DNA of 64,000 bases from UBA10438 sp964432155. Lineage in GTDB: Bacteria > Bacteroidota > Ignavibacteria > Kapaibacteriales > Kapaibacteriaceae. Location: positions 1 to 64,000 of the forward strand of contig CAYSMF010000012.1 of NCBI GenBank assembly GCA_964432155.1. Direction: 5' to 3'. Positions 15,570 through 23,649 of this stretch are shown piece by piece. The notes below the pieces were generated by a model. It was not told the DNA's origin, made no database searches, and saw only the letters and a list, made by a program, of their open reading frames with translations. Position 1 is the stretch's first letter. Each line of letters begins with the position of its first letter. The translations under genes and the position numbers were made by a program.

Positions 15570-16040
15570 TTACTTGCCTCCGCCGCCAGGCATGAGTGGA
15601 CTTCCAACACCGCACGAGGTTTCGAGCGAGGTGAGGATCGGGCGCATCCAAGCCTTAACCTGTTCGCCAGACCAGCGCTTGTCCCATGTCTGCGTGACGT
15701 CGCTGCCATCCATGCGGGTTGACACCGAATACACGTCAACATGGACAGAATCGCCAGTGTGCTGCACGCGCCATGTGCGCACGAGCATCGTGTACCGGTA
15801 CTCAACCTGGCTGATCGAATCCTGAGCAACGATCACGCGCTCTGCGGGATTCTGCTCGACGACTGTGTATCCGTGTTGGTCGAAGACGCCAGCTACGGAC
15901 TTCATCCAAGCAGTCGTATCGCCTGTGCAGGGCATCGACATGGTCCGCTTGCGATCCATGTAATTGAAGACGCTGCAGCCACTGAGGAGCAGACTCCACG
16001 CCATGGCAATGACGATGATCCATCCTGATGTTCGCTGCAT
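15570..16040 (-). CDS. Putative lipoprotein of unknown function
   Basis: A 156-aa protein from ATG 16040 with GGAG 8 bp upstream. The N-terminus is a lipoprotein signal: hydrophobic IVIAMAWSLLLSGC with LSGC as lipobox, so the mature Cys is at ~residue 22. The remainder has a mixed alpha/beta pattern (DQHGYTVVEQNPAERVIVAQD, SVHVDVYSVSTR split by polar loops) and a Gly-rich end (LMPGGGGK). No named family is recognised. It is divergent from kynureninase, with only 38 bp between the start codons. Confidence 0.78.
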   Translation of the reverse strand: MQRTSGWIIVIAMAWSLLLSGCSVFNYMDRKRTMSMPCTGDTTAWMKSVAGVFDQHGYTVVEQNPAERVIVAQDSISQVEYRYTMLVRTWRVQHTGDSVHVDVYSVSTRMDGSDVTQTWDKRWSGEQVKAWMRPILTSLETSCGVGSPLMPGGGGK

Positions 16041-16078
16041 GTCCGTACTCCGTTCTGAAAACAAAAGCGCAAATTAGC

Positions 16079-17374
16079 ATGATGAAGACGCAACACCCTA
16101 ATTCGACCGCCTGGAATGCGACCGCTACGGGGCTTGATGCTGCCGACACGCTCAAGAACTTCCGAGAGCAGTTTTCGTTTCCGCAGCACAACGGAACCGA
16201 TGCGGTGTACATGTGTGGTAACTCCCTTGGTCTGCAGCCGAAGCGAACACAGGCGTATTTCGAGCAGGAGCTTGAAGATTGGCGCCAGTTTGCTGTCGAC
16301 GGCCATTTCCGGGCTAAAAACCCATGGTACTCCTACCATCGGTGGTTTGCCGAACCGCTGGCACGGATCGTCGGGGCTCGTCCACACGAGGTTGTGGCGA
16401 TGAATACGCTAACGGTGAACCTTCACCTCGCAATGGTGTCGTTCTACCGTCCAACGAAGTCTCGTTCGAAGATTATCATTGCAGGACACGAGTTTCCGTC
16501 GGACCGATACGCGGTCGAGAGCCAGATTCGGGTCCATGGATTTGATCCTGCCGACACGCTCATCGAGATTCAGCCACTTCCTGGTCACTCGACGCTCACA
16601 ACAGAACAGATCTGCGCCACGATTGCCGAACACGGCGATTCAGTTGCGCTCGTCATGCTGAGTGGTGTGCATTTCTACTCAGGACAGCGATTCGAGATGC
16701 AGACCATTGCATCATGCGCGAAATCTGTTGGCGCGCACATCGGACTCGATCTTGCGCACGCAGTTGGAAATGTCGAGCTCGAACTCCACGCATGGGGTAT
16801 CGACTTTGCCATCTGGTGTTCATACAAGTACCTCAACGCTGGTCCCGGAGCAGTAGGCGGAATGTTTATCCATGAAGCTTATGCACAGCGACCGGATTTG
16901 CCGCGATTTGCGGGCTGGTGGGGGAATGATGAATCAACACGATTCATGATGGACCACGCCTTTGTGCCATCATATGGCGTTGATGGTTGGCAGTTGTCGA
17001 ATGCGCAAGTGATGAACATGGTCGGACTTCGCGCATCGCTCGAGATCTTCGATGAGGCAGGGTTCGCGGCGCTCTGCGCCAAGCGCACACAGCTGACAGG
17101 GTTGCTCCATTCAATCCTTTCCGACATCGTTGCATCACATCCGTGGATGCGCATCATCACCCCGTCGGATCCACATCAGCGTGGTGCCCAGCTCAGTATT
17201 CAGTTTGAACGTGATGGTCGCGCCGTGTTCGAGGCCTTGATCGCACGTGGAATCGTAGTTGACTGGCGCACGCCAGATGTGATTCGAATTTCTCCAGCTC
17301 CTCTCTACGTGCGATATGCCGACGTTGTGCGCGTTGGAGAAGAGCTACATGATATCCTTCAGGAGTTTGCGTGA
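16079..17374 (+). CDS. kynU: Kynureninase
   Basis: A 431-aa PLP enzyme hydrolysing kynurenine (or 3-hydroxykynurenine) to anthranilate (or 3-hydroxyanthranilate) and alanine. Family motifs are YMCGNSLGLQPK, MNTLTVNLHL, HEFPSDRYAVESQ, GLDLAHAVGNVEL and the PLP-lysine segment WCSYKYLNAGPGAVGG. The start is ATG 16079 or ATG 16082 (two in a row); neither has a Shine-Dalgarno. It overlaps rlmB by 4 bp. No other kynurenine-pathway gene is beside it, so it may serve NAD synthesis or tryptophan catabolism with enzymes encoded elsewhere. Confidence 0.93.
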   Translation: MMKTQHPNSTAWNATATGLDAADTLKNFREQFSFPQHNGTDAVYMCGNSLGLQPKRTQAYFEQELEDWRQFAVDGHFRAKNPWYSYHRWFAEPLARIVGARPHEVVAMNTLTVNLHLAMVSFYRPTKSRSKIIIAGHEFPSDRYAVESQIRVHGFDPADTLIEIQPLPGHSTLTTEQICATIAEHGDSVALVMLSGVHFYSGQRFEMQTIASCAKSVGAHIGLDLAHAVGNVELELHAWGIDFAIWCSYKYLNAGPGAVGGMFIHEAYAQRPDLPRFAGWWGNDESTRFMMDHAFVPSYGVDGWQLSNAQVMNMVGLRASLEIFDEAGFAALCAKRTQLTGLLHSILSDIVASHPWMRIITPSDPHQRGAQLSIQFERDGRAVFEALIARGIVVDWRTPDVIRISPAPLYVRYADVVRVGEELHDILQEFA

Positions 17375-18147
17375 GTGATGCAGCCGTCGATCCCGGACGC
17401 TATGTTGTTGGTCGTCGAGCTGTAGCAGAAGCTCTCGAGAGTGGTGCGCCACTTGAAAAGGTGTTCGTTGCGTATACCGTTGACGAAGGGGGCGCGCTGT
17501 CGCAACTCCGCGCTGCTGCGCGCAATCGGGGTGTTCAGTGCAGCACAATGGACAAGCGCAAGTTCTCGGCGCTCGAGCGGCAGCTTGGCTGCGCTCCGAA
17601 TGATGCGCAAGGGGTGATCGCGATTCGTCCAGTTCGCGAAGCGCTAACGCTTGACGAACTTCTCGCCCAAGCGCGAGCAGCAAGTGAAGATCCGATCGTC
17701 GTCGTGCTTGATGGCATTACCGATCCACACAATCTTGGGGCGATTGCACGAAGTGCCGAAGCCGTTGGTGCAGCAGGGATGGTGCTACCAACGAAGTATA
17801 GTGCGCCGATCACCCCAGTCGCTGTGAAAGCCTCTGCAGGAGCACTCGAGCACTTGCCGATTGCCAAGGTGCCTCGCGTCTCTGAGGCTCTCAAGCATTG
17901 TCGATCGCTCGGATGGCGTGTTGTCGGGACGGCGATACCTGCCTCGGCTGTGTATACCGACGATGTGTATCAGGGTCCACTGGTGATCGTTATCGGCAAC
18001 GAGGGCGAAGGACTTCATCCGAGCGTGCAGGCGGTCTGTGATGTGCTCGTCGAGATCCCGATGGCAGGACACGTGCAGTCGCTTAATGCGTCGGTTGCTG
18101 CGGGGATTGTGCTGTTTGCCGCAAGATCCCGTCGTAGAGGATCGTAA
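17371..18147 (+). CDS. rlmB: 23S rRNA 2'-O-methyltransferase, RlmB/TrmH family
   Basis: A 258-aa SPOUT methyltransferase. The N-terminal substrate-binding domain has YVVGRRAVAEALESG. The SAM-binding knot has VLDGITDPHNLGAIARSAEA, VIGNEGEGLHPSV and a final NASVAAGIVLF. RlmB methylates G2251 (E. coli numbering) in the 23S P-loop. Translation starts at GTG 17371 inside the kynureninase stop (GTGA), with CAGGAG upstream. The last 65 bp overlap the convergent double-TetR gene. Confidence 0.9.
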   Translation: MSDAAVDPGRYVVGRRAVAEALESGAPLEKVFVAYTVDEGGALSQLRAAARNRGVQCSTMDKRKFSALERQLGCAPNDAQGVIAIRPVREALTLDELLAQARAASEDPIVVVLDGITDPHNLGAIARSAEAVGAAGMVLPTKYSAPITPVAVKASAGALEHLPIAKVPRVSEALKHCRSLGWRVVGTAIPASAVYTDDVYQGPLVIVIGNEGEGLHPSVQAVCDVLVEIPMAGHVQSLNASVAAGIVLFAARSRRRGS

Positions 18148-19318
18148 ACACTACGTCGTGAGGCGCGCGCGTAGATCCTACGAGGTGTGCGCGCGAATCC
18201 AGCAACAACACGTGCTCTACGGTGAGTCGAACCAGTGCAATGAGTGCCGGTACATCGATTGTTTCGCGCAGGAGCCCCATTCGCCGTCCTTCGGCAGCTG
18301 CACGCGAAATGTGGTATTCGAAGGAGCTGCGTCGCCATGCCATGAATGCATGGTGCTGCCGCGGCAACGCGTTGGCTAGATCATCAATGAAGATTGGTGA
18401 TAGCTCGCTCAAGACATGCACGTATGTCGTGATCAACGTATGCAGGTCGCGCTGGAATGTCGTTGCGTTATCGAACGTTAGCGGATCACAGCGACGATCG
18501 ACCTCGCGCGCAGATTGGAGCAGAATCGTTGTAGCGATGTGCGCCTTCTTCGCGTACTGTTCGTAGAGTGTTCGTTTTGAGATCCCAAGAGATCGCGCGA
18601 TCTCGTCGGAGCTTGTCTTTGTGTAACCGAAGGTATTGAACAGGGCTAGCGATGCTGCGAGCGTTAGTGAACGATCCACCGGAGCAGTGCGTATTGCGAA
18701 CTGTTGGTGCGGAGTTGCAGAAGTAACGATGCCACGCAGCAGTAGCTCCATCAGGCCCTGATACAGTTGCAACGACGACACGGACGACGTTTCGAGCGTT
18801 ACGTAGTCCATGCATTTGTCAACCAAAACGCCATACATCGCAATGATATCGTCAACCGAAATGTCGTTGCGAATCTCACCGCGTGTAATACCCTCGTCGA
18901 TCAAGCTTCGGAACGCTACATAGCGCTCGATGCGCCATGCGCGAAGCTCCTCCCATACCGCTGGAGCCGCTCGCTGAAAATCATGCAGGAGTCTCGGCGA
19001 ACGGATGCGTGCATAGATGGGGGAGATCTGGATCACAAGCCGTTCGAGGCGATCGGCAACAGACGACTTGTGGTCGGAATAGATCGCCTCGGTACGTTCT
19101 TCGATGGACCGTGTTGCCATGCGAACGACGCTTCGCAGAATATCCTCCTTCGAAGGGAACACTTTGTAGAGTGTCTTCTTCGAAATCCCCAGCATGCGGG
19201 AGATCGTATCAGTGGAAGTGCGAGAATACCCACCGTGCACAAATGCGTCGAGTGCGCGACGAATAATCGTCTCGCGCAGACGCTCAGGGTGTTGTTCGGA
19301 TGAGTGTTGATCGTCCAT
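18083..19318 (-). CDS. Tandem double-TetR transcriptional regulator (fusion)
   Basis: A 411-aa single frame holding two complete TetR/AcrR proteins. Unit 1: helix-turn-helix at ~residues 10-60 (RRALDAFVHGGYSRTST, ISRMLGISKKTLYKVFPS), then a helical C-domain to ~200. Unit 2: helix-turn-helix at ~215-265 (LALFNTFGYTKTSSDEIA, RSLGISKRTLYEQYAKKA), then another helical domain. The two HTH units are clearly alike, suggesting duplication and fusion. No start codon with a Shine-Dalgarno is apparent at the junction. Such a chain could bind DNA as a single-chain pseudodimer. Start is ATG 19318, divergent from lysS by 112 bp; the 3' end runs 65 bp antisense into rlmB. Target genes are unknown. Confidence 0.87.
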   Translation of the reverse strand: MDDQHSSEQHPERLRETIIRRALDAFVHGGYSRTSTDTISRMLGISKKTLYKVFPSKEDILRSVVRMATRSIEERTEAIYSDHKSSVADRLERLVIQISPIYARIRSPRLLHDFQRAAPAVWEELRAWRIERYVAFRSLIDEGITRGEIRNDISVDDIIAMYGVLVDKCMDYVTLETSSVSSLQLYQGLMELLLRGIVTSATPHQQFAIRTAPVDRSLTLAASLALFNTFGYTKTSSDEIARSLGISKRTLYEQYAKKAHIATTILLQSAREVDRRCDPLTFDNATTFQRDLHTLITTYVHVLSELSPIFIDDLANALPRQHHAFMAWRRSSFEYHISRAAAEGRRMGLLRETIDVPALIALVRLTVEHVLLLDSRAHLVGSTRAPHDVVFTILYDGILRQTAQSPQQPTH

Positions 19319-19385
19319 GCAGAACGAAGATGCGGGAAAACATCGAATCTCACCACCGTGCACCCTTCGATGCGCTCTGGGTGGC

Positions 19386-19393
19386 TATCTTTG
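19386..19393 (+). promoter_or_regulatory. -7 box TATCTTTG for lysS
   Basis: A perfect TAnnTTTG box 37 bp before the lysS ATG at 19431. No -33 TTTG at 19-21 bp is seen; a TTCG lies 16 bp upstream. The 112-bp region also holds the divergent start of the double-TetR gene, so it is a candidate place for its operator. Confidence 0.55.
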
Positions 19394-19430
19394 CCATTCA
19401 CAGACTCCCTCATTTGATGATGTAGAACGT

Positions 19431-20957
19431 ATGTCGCACGTCCAACGAAACGACCAGGAATTGCACCGCATTGAGAAGCTGCACGAACTCCGAGCAGCAG
19501 GCATCAATCCGTTTCCACCGTCGTTTGATCTTTCGCATCACGCCGCTGAGATCCTTTCAACGTTTTCCGATGAGCAACCCGATGCGCTTGCATCGGTGTC
19601 GGTTGCCGGACGGATTATGGCAATCCGAAAGATGGGCAAAGCTTCGTTTTGCCACATTCAGGACATGACGGGTCGCATCCAGATCTACCTCAAGCGCGAT
19701 GATCTCGGTGACGCCTACGATCTCCTTCGACTCTACGACATTGGCGACATTATCGGCGTGGAGGGCTTCGTCTTCCGTACACGCATGGGTGAGATTAGTG
19801 TGCATGCACGAAGCGTCACGATGCTCACGAAGAGCGTCACAACAATTCCTGTTGGTAAGGAAGAGGTTGCTGAGGATGGAACCATCACACGCTACGACGC
19901 AATTGCCGACAAAGAGCAACGCTATCGTAAACGCTATTTGGACCTGATTGCGAATCCAGACGTAAAAGCCACGTTCGTCAAGCGCGCGAAGATCATCACA
20001 ACGATGCGTCGCTTCTTCGACGAGCGCGGCTGGCTTGAAGTTGAAACGCCGATCCTTCAGCCGATTTATGGCGGTGCTACTGCGCGCCCCTTTGTCACGC
20101 ATCATAACGCACTCGACGTAGAGCTCTACCTACGCATTGCTGATGAATTGTATTTGAAGCGCTTGATTGTAGGGGGCTTCGAAGGCGTTTACGAGATCTC
20201 GAAGAACTTCCGCAACGAGGGGATGGACAAGACGCACAACCCCGAGTACACGGCGATGGAGATCTATGTAGCCTACAAAGACTACGAGTGGATGATGGGG
20301 ATGACAGAGGAACTCGTCAACACGATCGTCCGCGAGACATGTGGTGCAGAGACCGTTGCCTTCCAGGGTACGGAACTCACGTTCGCGCTGCCATTCCGTC
20401 GCGCAGCGATGTACGACTTGTTCGACGAGCACACGGGCATGGATCTGCGTGGCCTCGATCGTGCAGCTCTTCTTGCTGCAGCTCGTAAGCTCGATGTCGA
20501 TGTCGATTCCGGAGCAAGTGCAATGAAGATTCTTGATGAGATCTTCAGCGTGCTCGTGCAGCCGCATCTGGTGCAGCCAACATTTGTGATGGACTATCCC
20601 GTTGAAATGTCGCCCCTTGCCAAGAAGCATCGCACCAAGGAAGGTCTTGTCGAGCGCTTTGAGCTTTTCGTGATGGGTAAAGAAATTGCCAACGCGTTTA
20701 GCGAATTGAACGACCCGCTTGATCAACGTGCGCGACTCGAAGAACAAGCAACGATTCGAGCCGCAGGTGATGATGAGGCAATGGTTGTCGACGACGACTT
20801 CCTGCATGCCATCGAAGTTGGTTTGCCGCCGACTGCCGGTCTTGGTGTGGGTATTGACCGTCTCGTGATGCTGTTGACTGACAACGATTCAATTCGCGAC
20901 GTACTGTTCTTCCCGCAGATGCGCCCAGAGCGCACTGCTCCGGCAACTGAGGAGTAA
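19431..20957 (+). CDS. lysS: Lysyl-tRNA synthetase, class II
   Basis: A 508-aa class II aminoacyl-tRNA synthetase. Residues ~55-160 form the OB-fold anticodon-binding domain (SVAGRIMAIRKMGKASF). The catalytic core has motif 2 (FRNEGMDKTHNPEYTAMEIY) and motif 3 (GLGVGIDRLVMLLTDN), with the expected lysine-pocket residues in YVAYKDYEWMM. ATG 19431 gives the usual N-terminus (HRIEKLHELRAAGINPFP follows); the longer frame starting inside the TetR gene is rejected. The M50 protease gene follows after 2 bp with its Shine-Dalgarno inside the lysS end, indicating an operon. Confidence 0.96.
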   Translation: MSHVQRNDQELHRIEKLHELRAAGINPFPPSFDLSHHAAEILSTFSDEQPDALASVSVAGRIMAIRKMGKASFCHIQDMTGRIQIYLKRDDLGDAYDLLRLYDIGDIIGVEGFVFRTRMGEISVHARSVTMLTKSVTTIPVGKEEVAEDGTITRYDAIADKEQRYRKRYLDLIANPDVKATFVKRAKIITTMRRFFDERGWLEVETPILQPIYGGATARPFVTHHNALDVELYLRIADELYLKRLIVGGFEGVYEISKNFRNEGMDKTHNPEYTAMEIYVAYKDYEWMMGMTEELVNTIVRETCGAETVAFQGTELTFALPFRRAAMYDLFDEHTGMDLRGLDRAALLAAARKLDVDVDSGASAMKILDEIFSVLVQPHLVQPTFVMDYPVEMSPLAKKHRTKEGLVERFELFVMGKEIANAFSELNDPLDQRARLEEQATIRAAGDDEAMVVDDDFLHAIEVGLPPTAGLGVGIDRLVMLLTDNDSIRDVLFFPQMRPERTAPATEE

Positions 20958-20959
20958 CG

Positions 20960-22015
20960 GTGGGGTATACACGCATCGAAGGCAGCGAGGGGCAAGCCCA
21001 ACGTCCGCCACAGCGCCTTGTACTTCATCTCGTGCTGTTCGCAGCGACATTCCTCACCTGCATGATGGCGGGTGCACAGTGGGCGATGCTCGACCCATTC
21101 CAGGTTGAACACTGGTCTGCTGGACTGACGTATGCCATCCTGCTGATGACGTTTCTTGCGGCCCATGAATTCGGACACTACATCGCAGCTCGTATTCATG
21201 GCGTTGATGCGACGTTGCCGTTCTTTATTCCGGTGCCATCAAGTCTGATGCCCTTTGGCACCTTTGGTGCGCTCATCAAGACACGGTCACGCATTAGCTC
21301 AAAGCGCGTTCTCTTCGATATCGGTGTTGCGGGTCCACTCGCAGGGTTTGCGGTGTGCCTGTTGATTCTCGCCGTTGGTGTCGTTACGCTTCCTGGCGTT
21401 GAGTCGCTCTACGCGATTCATCCTGAGTACGTGCAAACAGGCGTGATCCCAACGTCAGGAATGACGTTCGGCGATAATCTGCTGTTCATGATCGCTCGTG
21501 CAACACTTGGTACGACGATCTGGCTACCACCGATGAATGAGATCTACCACTATCCATTTCTCTGTGTTGGTTGGTTCGGTCTGTTCGTGACGGCATTGAA
21601 CATGCTGCCATTCGGACAACTTGATGGTGGACACGTGTTGTATGCACTTATCGGTCGCCGTCAGTGGCATGTAGCCCGCATACTCTGGTGGACTCTCTTT
21701 GTGTTCGCAATTCTTTGGATGATGAACATCATCCATCAGTTGCTCCTCGAGCCATCGCCAGAAGCATGGATTATTTGGCTGCAAACGCACCTTGATCCCT
21801 TCCTCTCGGACGCAATCACGCGCATGCCGCTCCTGTTTGAGCTTGGCGAAGTGTGGGTGTTCTGGCTGATCATGGTTCGACTGTTTATCAAAACCGATCA
21901 CCCCGACATCGCGGATCCAGAGCCTCTTGGTAGGGGGCGCACCATCATCGGATGGGCATCGATTGTGATCCTTGTATTGTGTCTTTCTCCACGGGCTATT
22001 TTCATCGCACCATGA
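20960..22015 (+). CDS. Site-2 protease-like M50 intramembrane metalloprotease
   Basis: A 351-aa multi-spanning protein starting at GTG 20960, with GAGGAG 6 bp upstream. The zinc motif is AAHEFGHYIAARIHG (~residues 68-82), and the third zinc ligand lies in PFGQLDGGHVLYALIG. GTFGALIKTRSRI and FDIGVAGPLAGF are typical of the S2P subgroup without PDZ domains. Five to seven further hydrophobic segments are visible. Family members cut transmembrane substrates; the substrate here is unknown. The 4-bp overlap with the next gene (ATGA) suggests coupling to the glycosyltransferase. Confidence 0.9.
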   Translation: MGYTRIEGSEGQAQRPPQRLVLHLVLFAATFLTCMMAGAQWAMLDPFQVEHWSAGLTYAILLMTFLAAHEFGHYIAARIHGVDATLPFFIPVPSSLMPFGTFGALIKTRSRISSKRVLFDIGVAGPLAGFAVCLLILAVGVVTLPGVESLYAIHPEYVQTGVIPTSGMTFGDNLLFMIARATLGTTIWLPPMNEIYHYPFLCVGWFGLFVTALNMLPFGQLDGGHVLYALIGRRQWHVARILWWTLFVFAILWMMNIIHQLLLEPSPEAWIIWLQTHLDPFLSDAITRMPLLFELGEVWVFWLIMVRLFIKTDHPDIADPEPLGRGRTIIGWASIVILVLCLSPRAIFIAP

Positions 22016-23649
22016 CATCGCGCCACCATACAGTTCTAGCCACGCTCCTCGTTCTTGGCGGTCTGTATGTGATGCGCCTGGCGAGTGTTGAGATTCAACC
22101 ATTCCCAGAAGGCCTCTACGCACTGCGCGGACTGAGTATACAGCATACGATGCAGTGGCTCGATCAAGCGGCGATTGCTCCGGGCGGAATGTACTCTGCA
22201 ATGATGCCTCCGTTGCCGGCATGGATGGTTGCCATTGGTATTGACATAGTTGGTCCGACACCACTTGCTGTGCGATGGTTCTCGGTGGTGTGCGCGATGC
22301 TCACCATGTTCCTGACCTATGCACTCGCTCGACGTGTTGTGTCCTTTGAGGGGGCTGTGATGTCGATGGTGATTGTTGGAACGAGCATTCCAATGATCAT
22401 CAGCGGACGGCAGGCAACGGAACATGTGCCGTTCGTTGCGGCAGCACTGGCAATGATGTGGTTCGCTATAACGCTTCGTGATGTGCATGATCGTATCGGA
22501 CGACTCGTACGTGTATTCGTGATGATCGGCGCGACCTCGGCTGGTGCACTCACGGCGCCGGTAGCAACCCTCATCCTAGTGATTGGAACGGCGCTCGTAC
22601 TGCGTTCCTCTGCTCAGCGTGCGTGGATGATCGCTGGTATGGCGTCTGGTCTTGCTCTTGGGTCCCTTTGGTGGATCGCTATGGGCATCCGATACGGCGA
22701 ACAAGTGCTGCTCGCGTGGAGTCTGCCCCAACCAACACTTGGTGAAGAGTCTGGTGGAGTGCTAAGTGCGCTGTCGTTCATCGTGGTTGCGCATCCGATG
22801 CTGATCGTGGCGCTCATGTGGGTTGTGATTACACTCCGCGACCGTGCTCAGTCAGCACTGCGCGACCGTCCGGAAATCGCTGTAATAGGACTCATGTTTG
22901 TCTTCGCTGTGTTCGAGACAGCATTATCGCAGCATCGGTACATGTCGCAAGCTGTCGTAATTGTACCACCCGCAGCAATCTTGTCGGTACTCGCACTCGA
23001 ACACGTGCGACGTGATGCGCGCACGAAGATGCTCCTTGCGACATACGTTTTGATCACACTTGCAGTGGTGTGGTACGGTGTAGAGCATTTGTTGCACGAC
23101 CGACTCAATGTGCAGACGTTGTTGCTTGGTGCCGCGATCTTTATGGTCGCTCTCGTCGTGTTACTACAGCAAGTGCGACATCGCTCGCGTCAACAAGCGG
23201 CAGCTGTTCGATTGTATCAGCCCGTGGTCTACGGTGCAGTAACGATTGCCGCTCTTATCGCACTCATCGCAGTTGTGCGTCCAAGTCCAGTCACCATCGA
23301 AGGTGGACGTCCGATTGCACGTCGTATGCTTGACGATAGTCTGTTCCACAAGTCGTTTGCCTACGTCTTCCACAACAGGTCGGAGACGGATGCTGTGAAC
23401 GCTCAGCTCGAATGGTATACGCAAGGATGGATGTCGGGTACGAAGTCAGGATTTACCCACATGGCGATTGCACTTCCAGCGGATGCGAGTGACGAGGCAA
23501 CACTTGCGATTGCACGACTTCTACCATGGGTGGTCTACTATCATCCGCAGAATAGGACGTCACTCGTTGAGGATGTGCAGCGCTCACTGGAGACTACGCA
23601 CGTGGTAACGTATACGTCGCGTCCCTACACGTTGTACAAGGCTCGTTAG
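22012..23649 (+). CDS. GT-C membrane glycosyltransferase (PMT/ArnT-like)
   Basis: A 545-aa polytopic protein from ATG 22012. An N-terminal hydrophobic helix is followed by the loop LRGLSIQHTMQWLDQAAIAP and MMPPLPAWMVAIGI (the latter a typical PPLYYW-like GT-39/PMT_2 feature), then about ten membrane helices and a soluble C-terminal ~100 residues (LPWVVYYHPQNRTSLVEDV). It probably transfers a sugar from a polyprenyl donor to lipid or protein. The acidic catalytic residue typical of the first loop (DE or EPDE) is less clear here; IQPFPEG holds only one Glu. The gene meets the convergent ABC exporter with a 4-bp overlap. Confidence 0.75.
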   Translation: MTSRHHTVLATLLVLGGLYVMRLASVEIQPFPEGLYALRGLSIQHTMQWLDQAAIAPGGMYSAMMPPLPAWMVAIGIDIVGPTPLAVRWFSVVCAMLTMFLTYALARRVVSFEGAVMSMVIVGTSIPMIISGRQATEHVPFVAAALAMMWFAITLRDVHDRIGRLVRVFVMIGATSAGALTAPVATLILVIGTALVLRSSAQRAWMIAGMASGLALGSLWWIAMGIRYGEQVLLAWSLPQPTLGEESGGVLSALSFIVVAHPMLIVALMWVVITLRDRAQSALRDRPEIAVIGLMFVFAVFETALSQHRYMSQAVVIVPPAAILSVLALEHVRRDARTKMLLATYVLITLAVVWYGVEHLLHDRLNVQTLLLGAAIFMVALVVLLQQVRHRSRQQAAAVRLYQPVVYGAVTIAALIALIAVVRPSPVTIEGGRPIARRMLDDSLFHKSFAYVFHNRSETDAVNAQLEWYTQGWMSGTKSGFTHMAIALPADASDEATLAIARLLPWVVYYHPQNRTSLVEDVQRSLETTHVVTYTSRPYTLYKAR

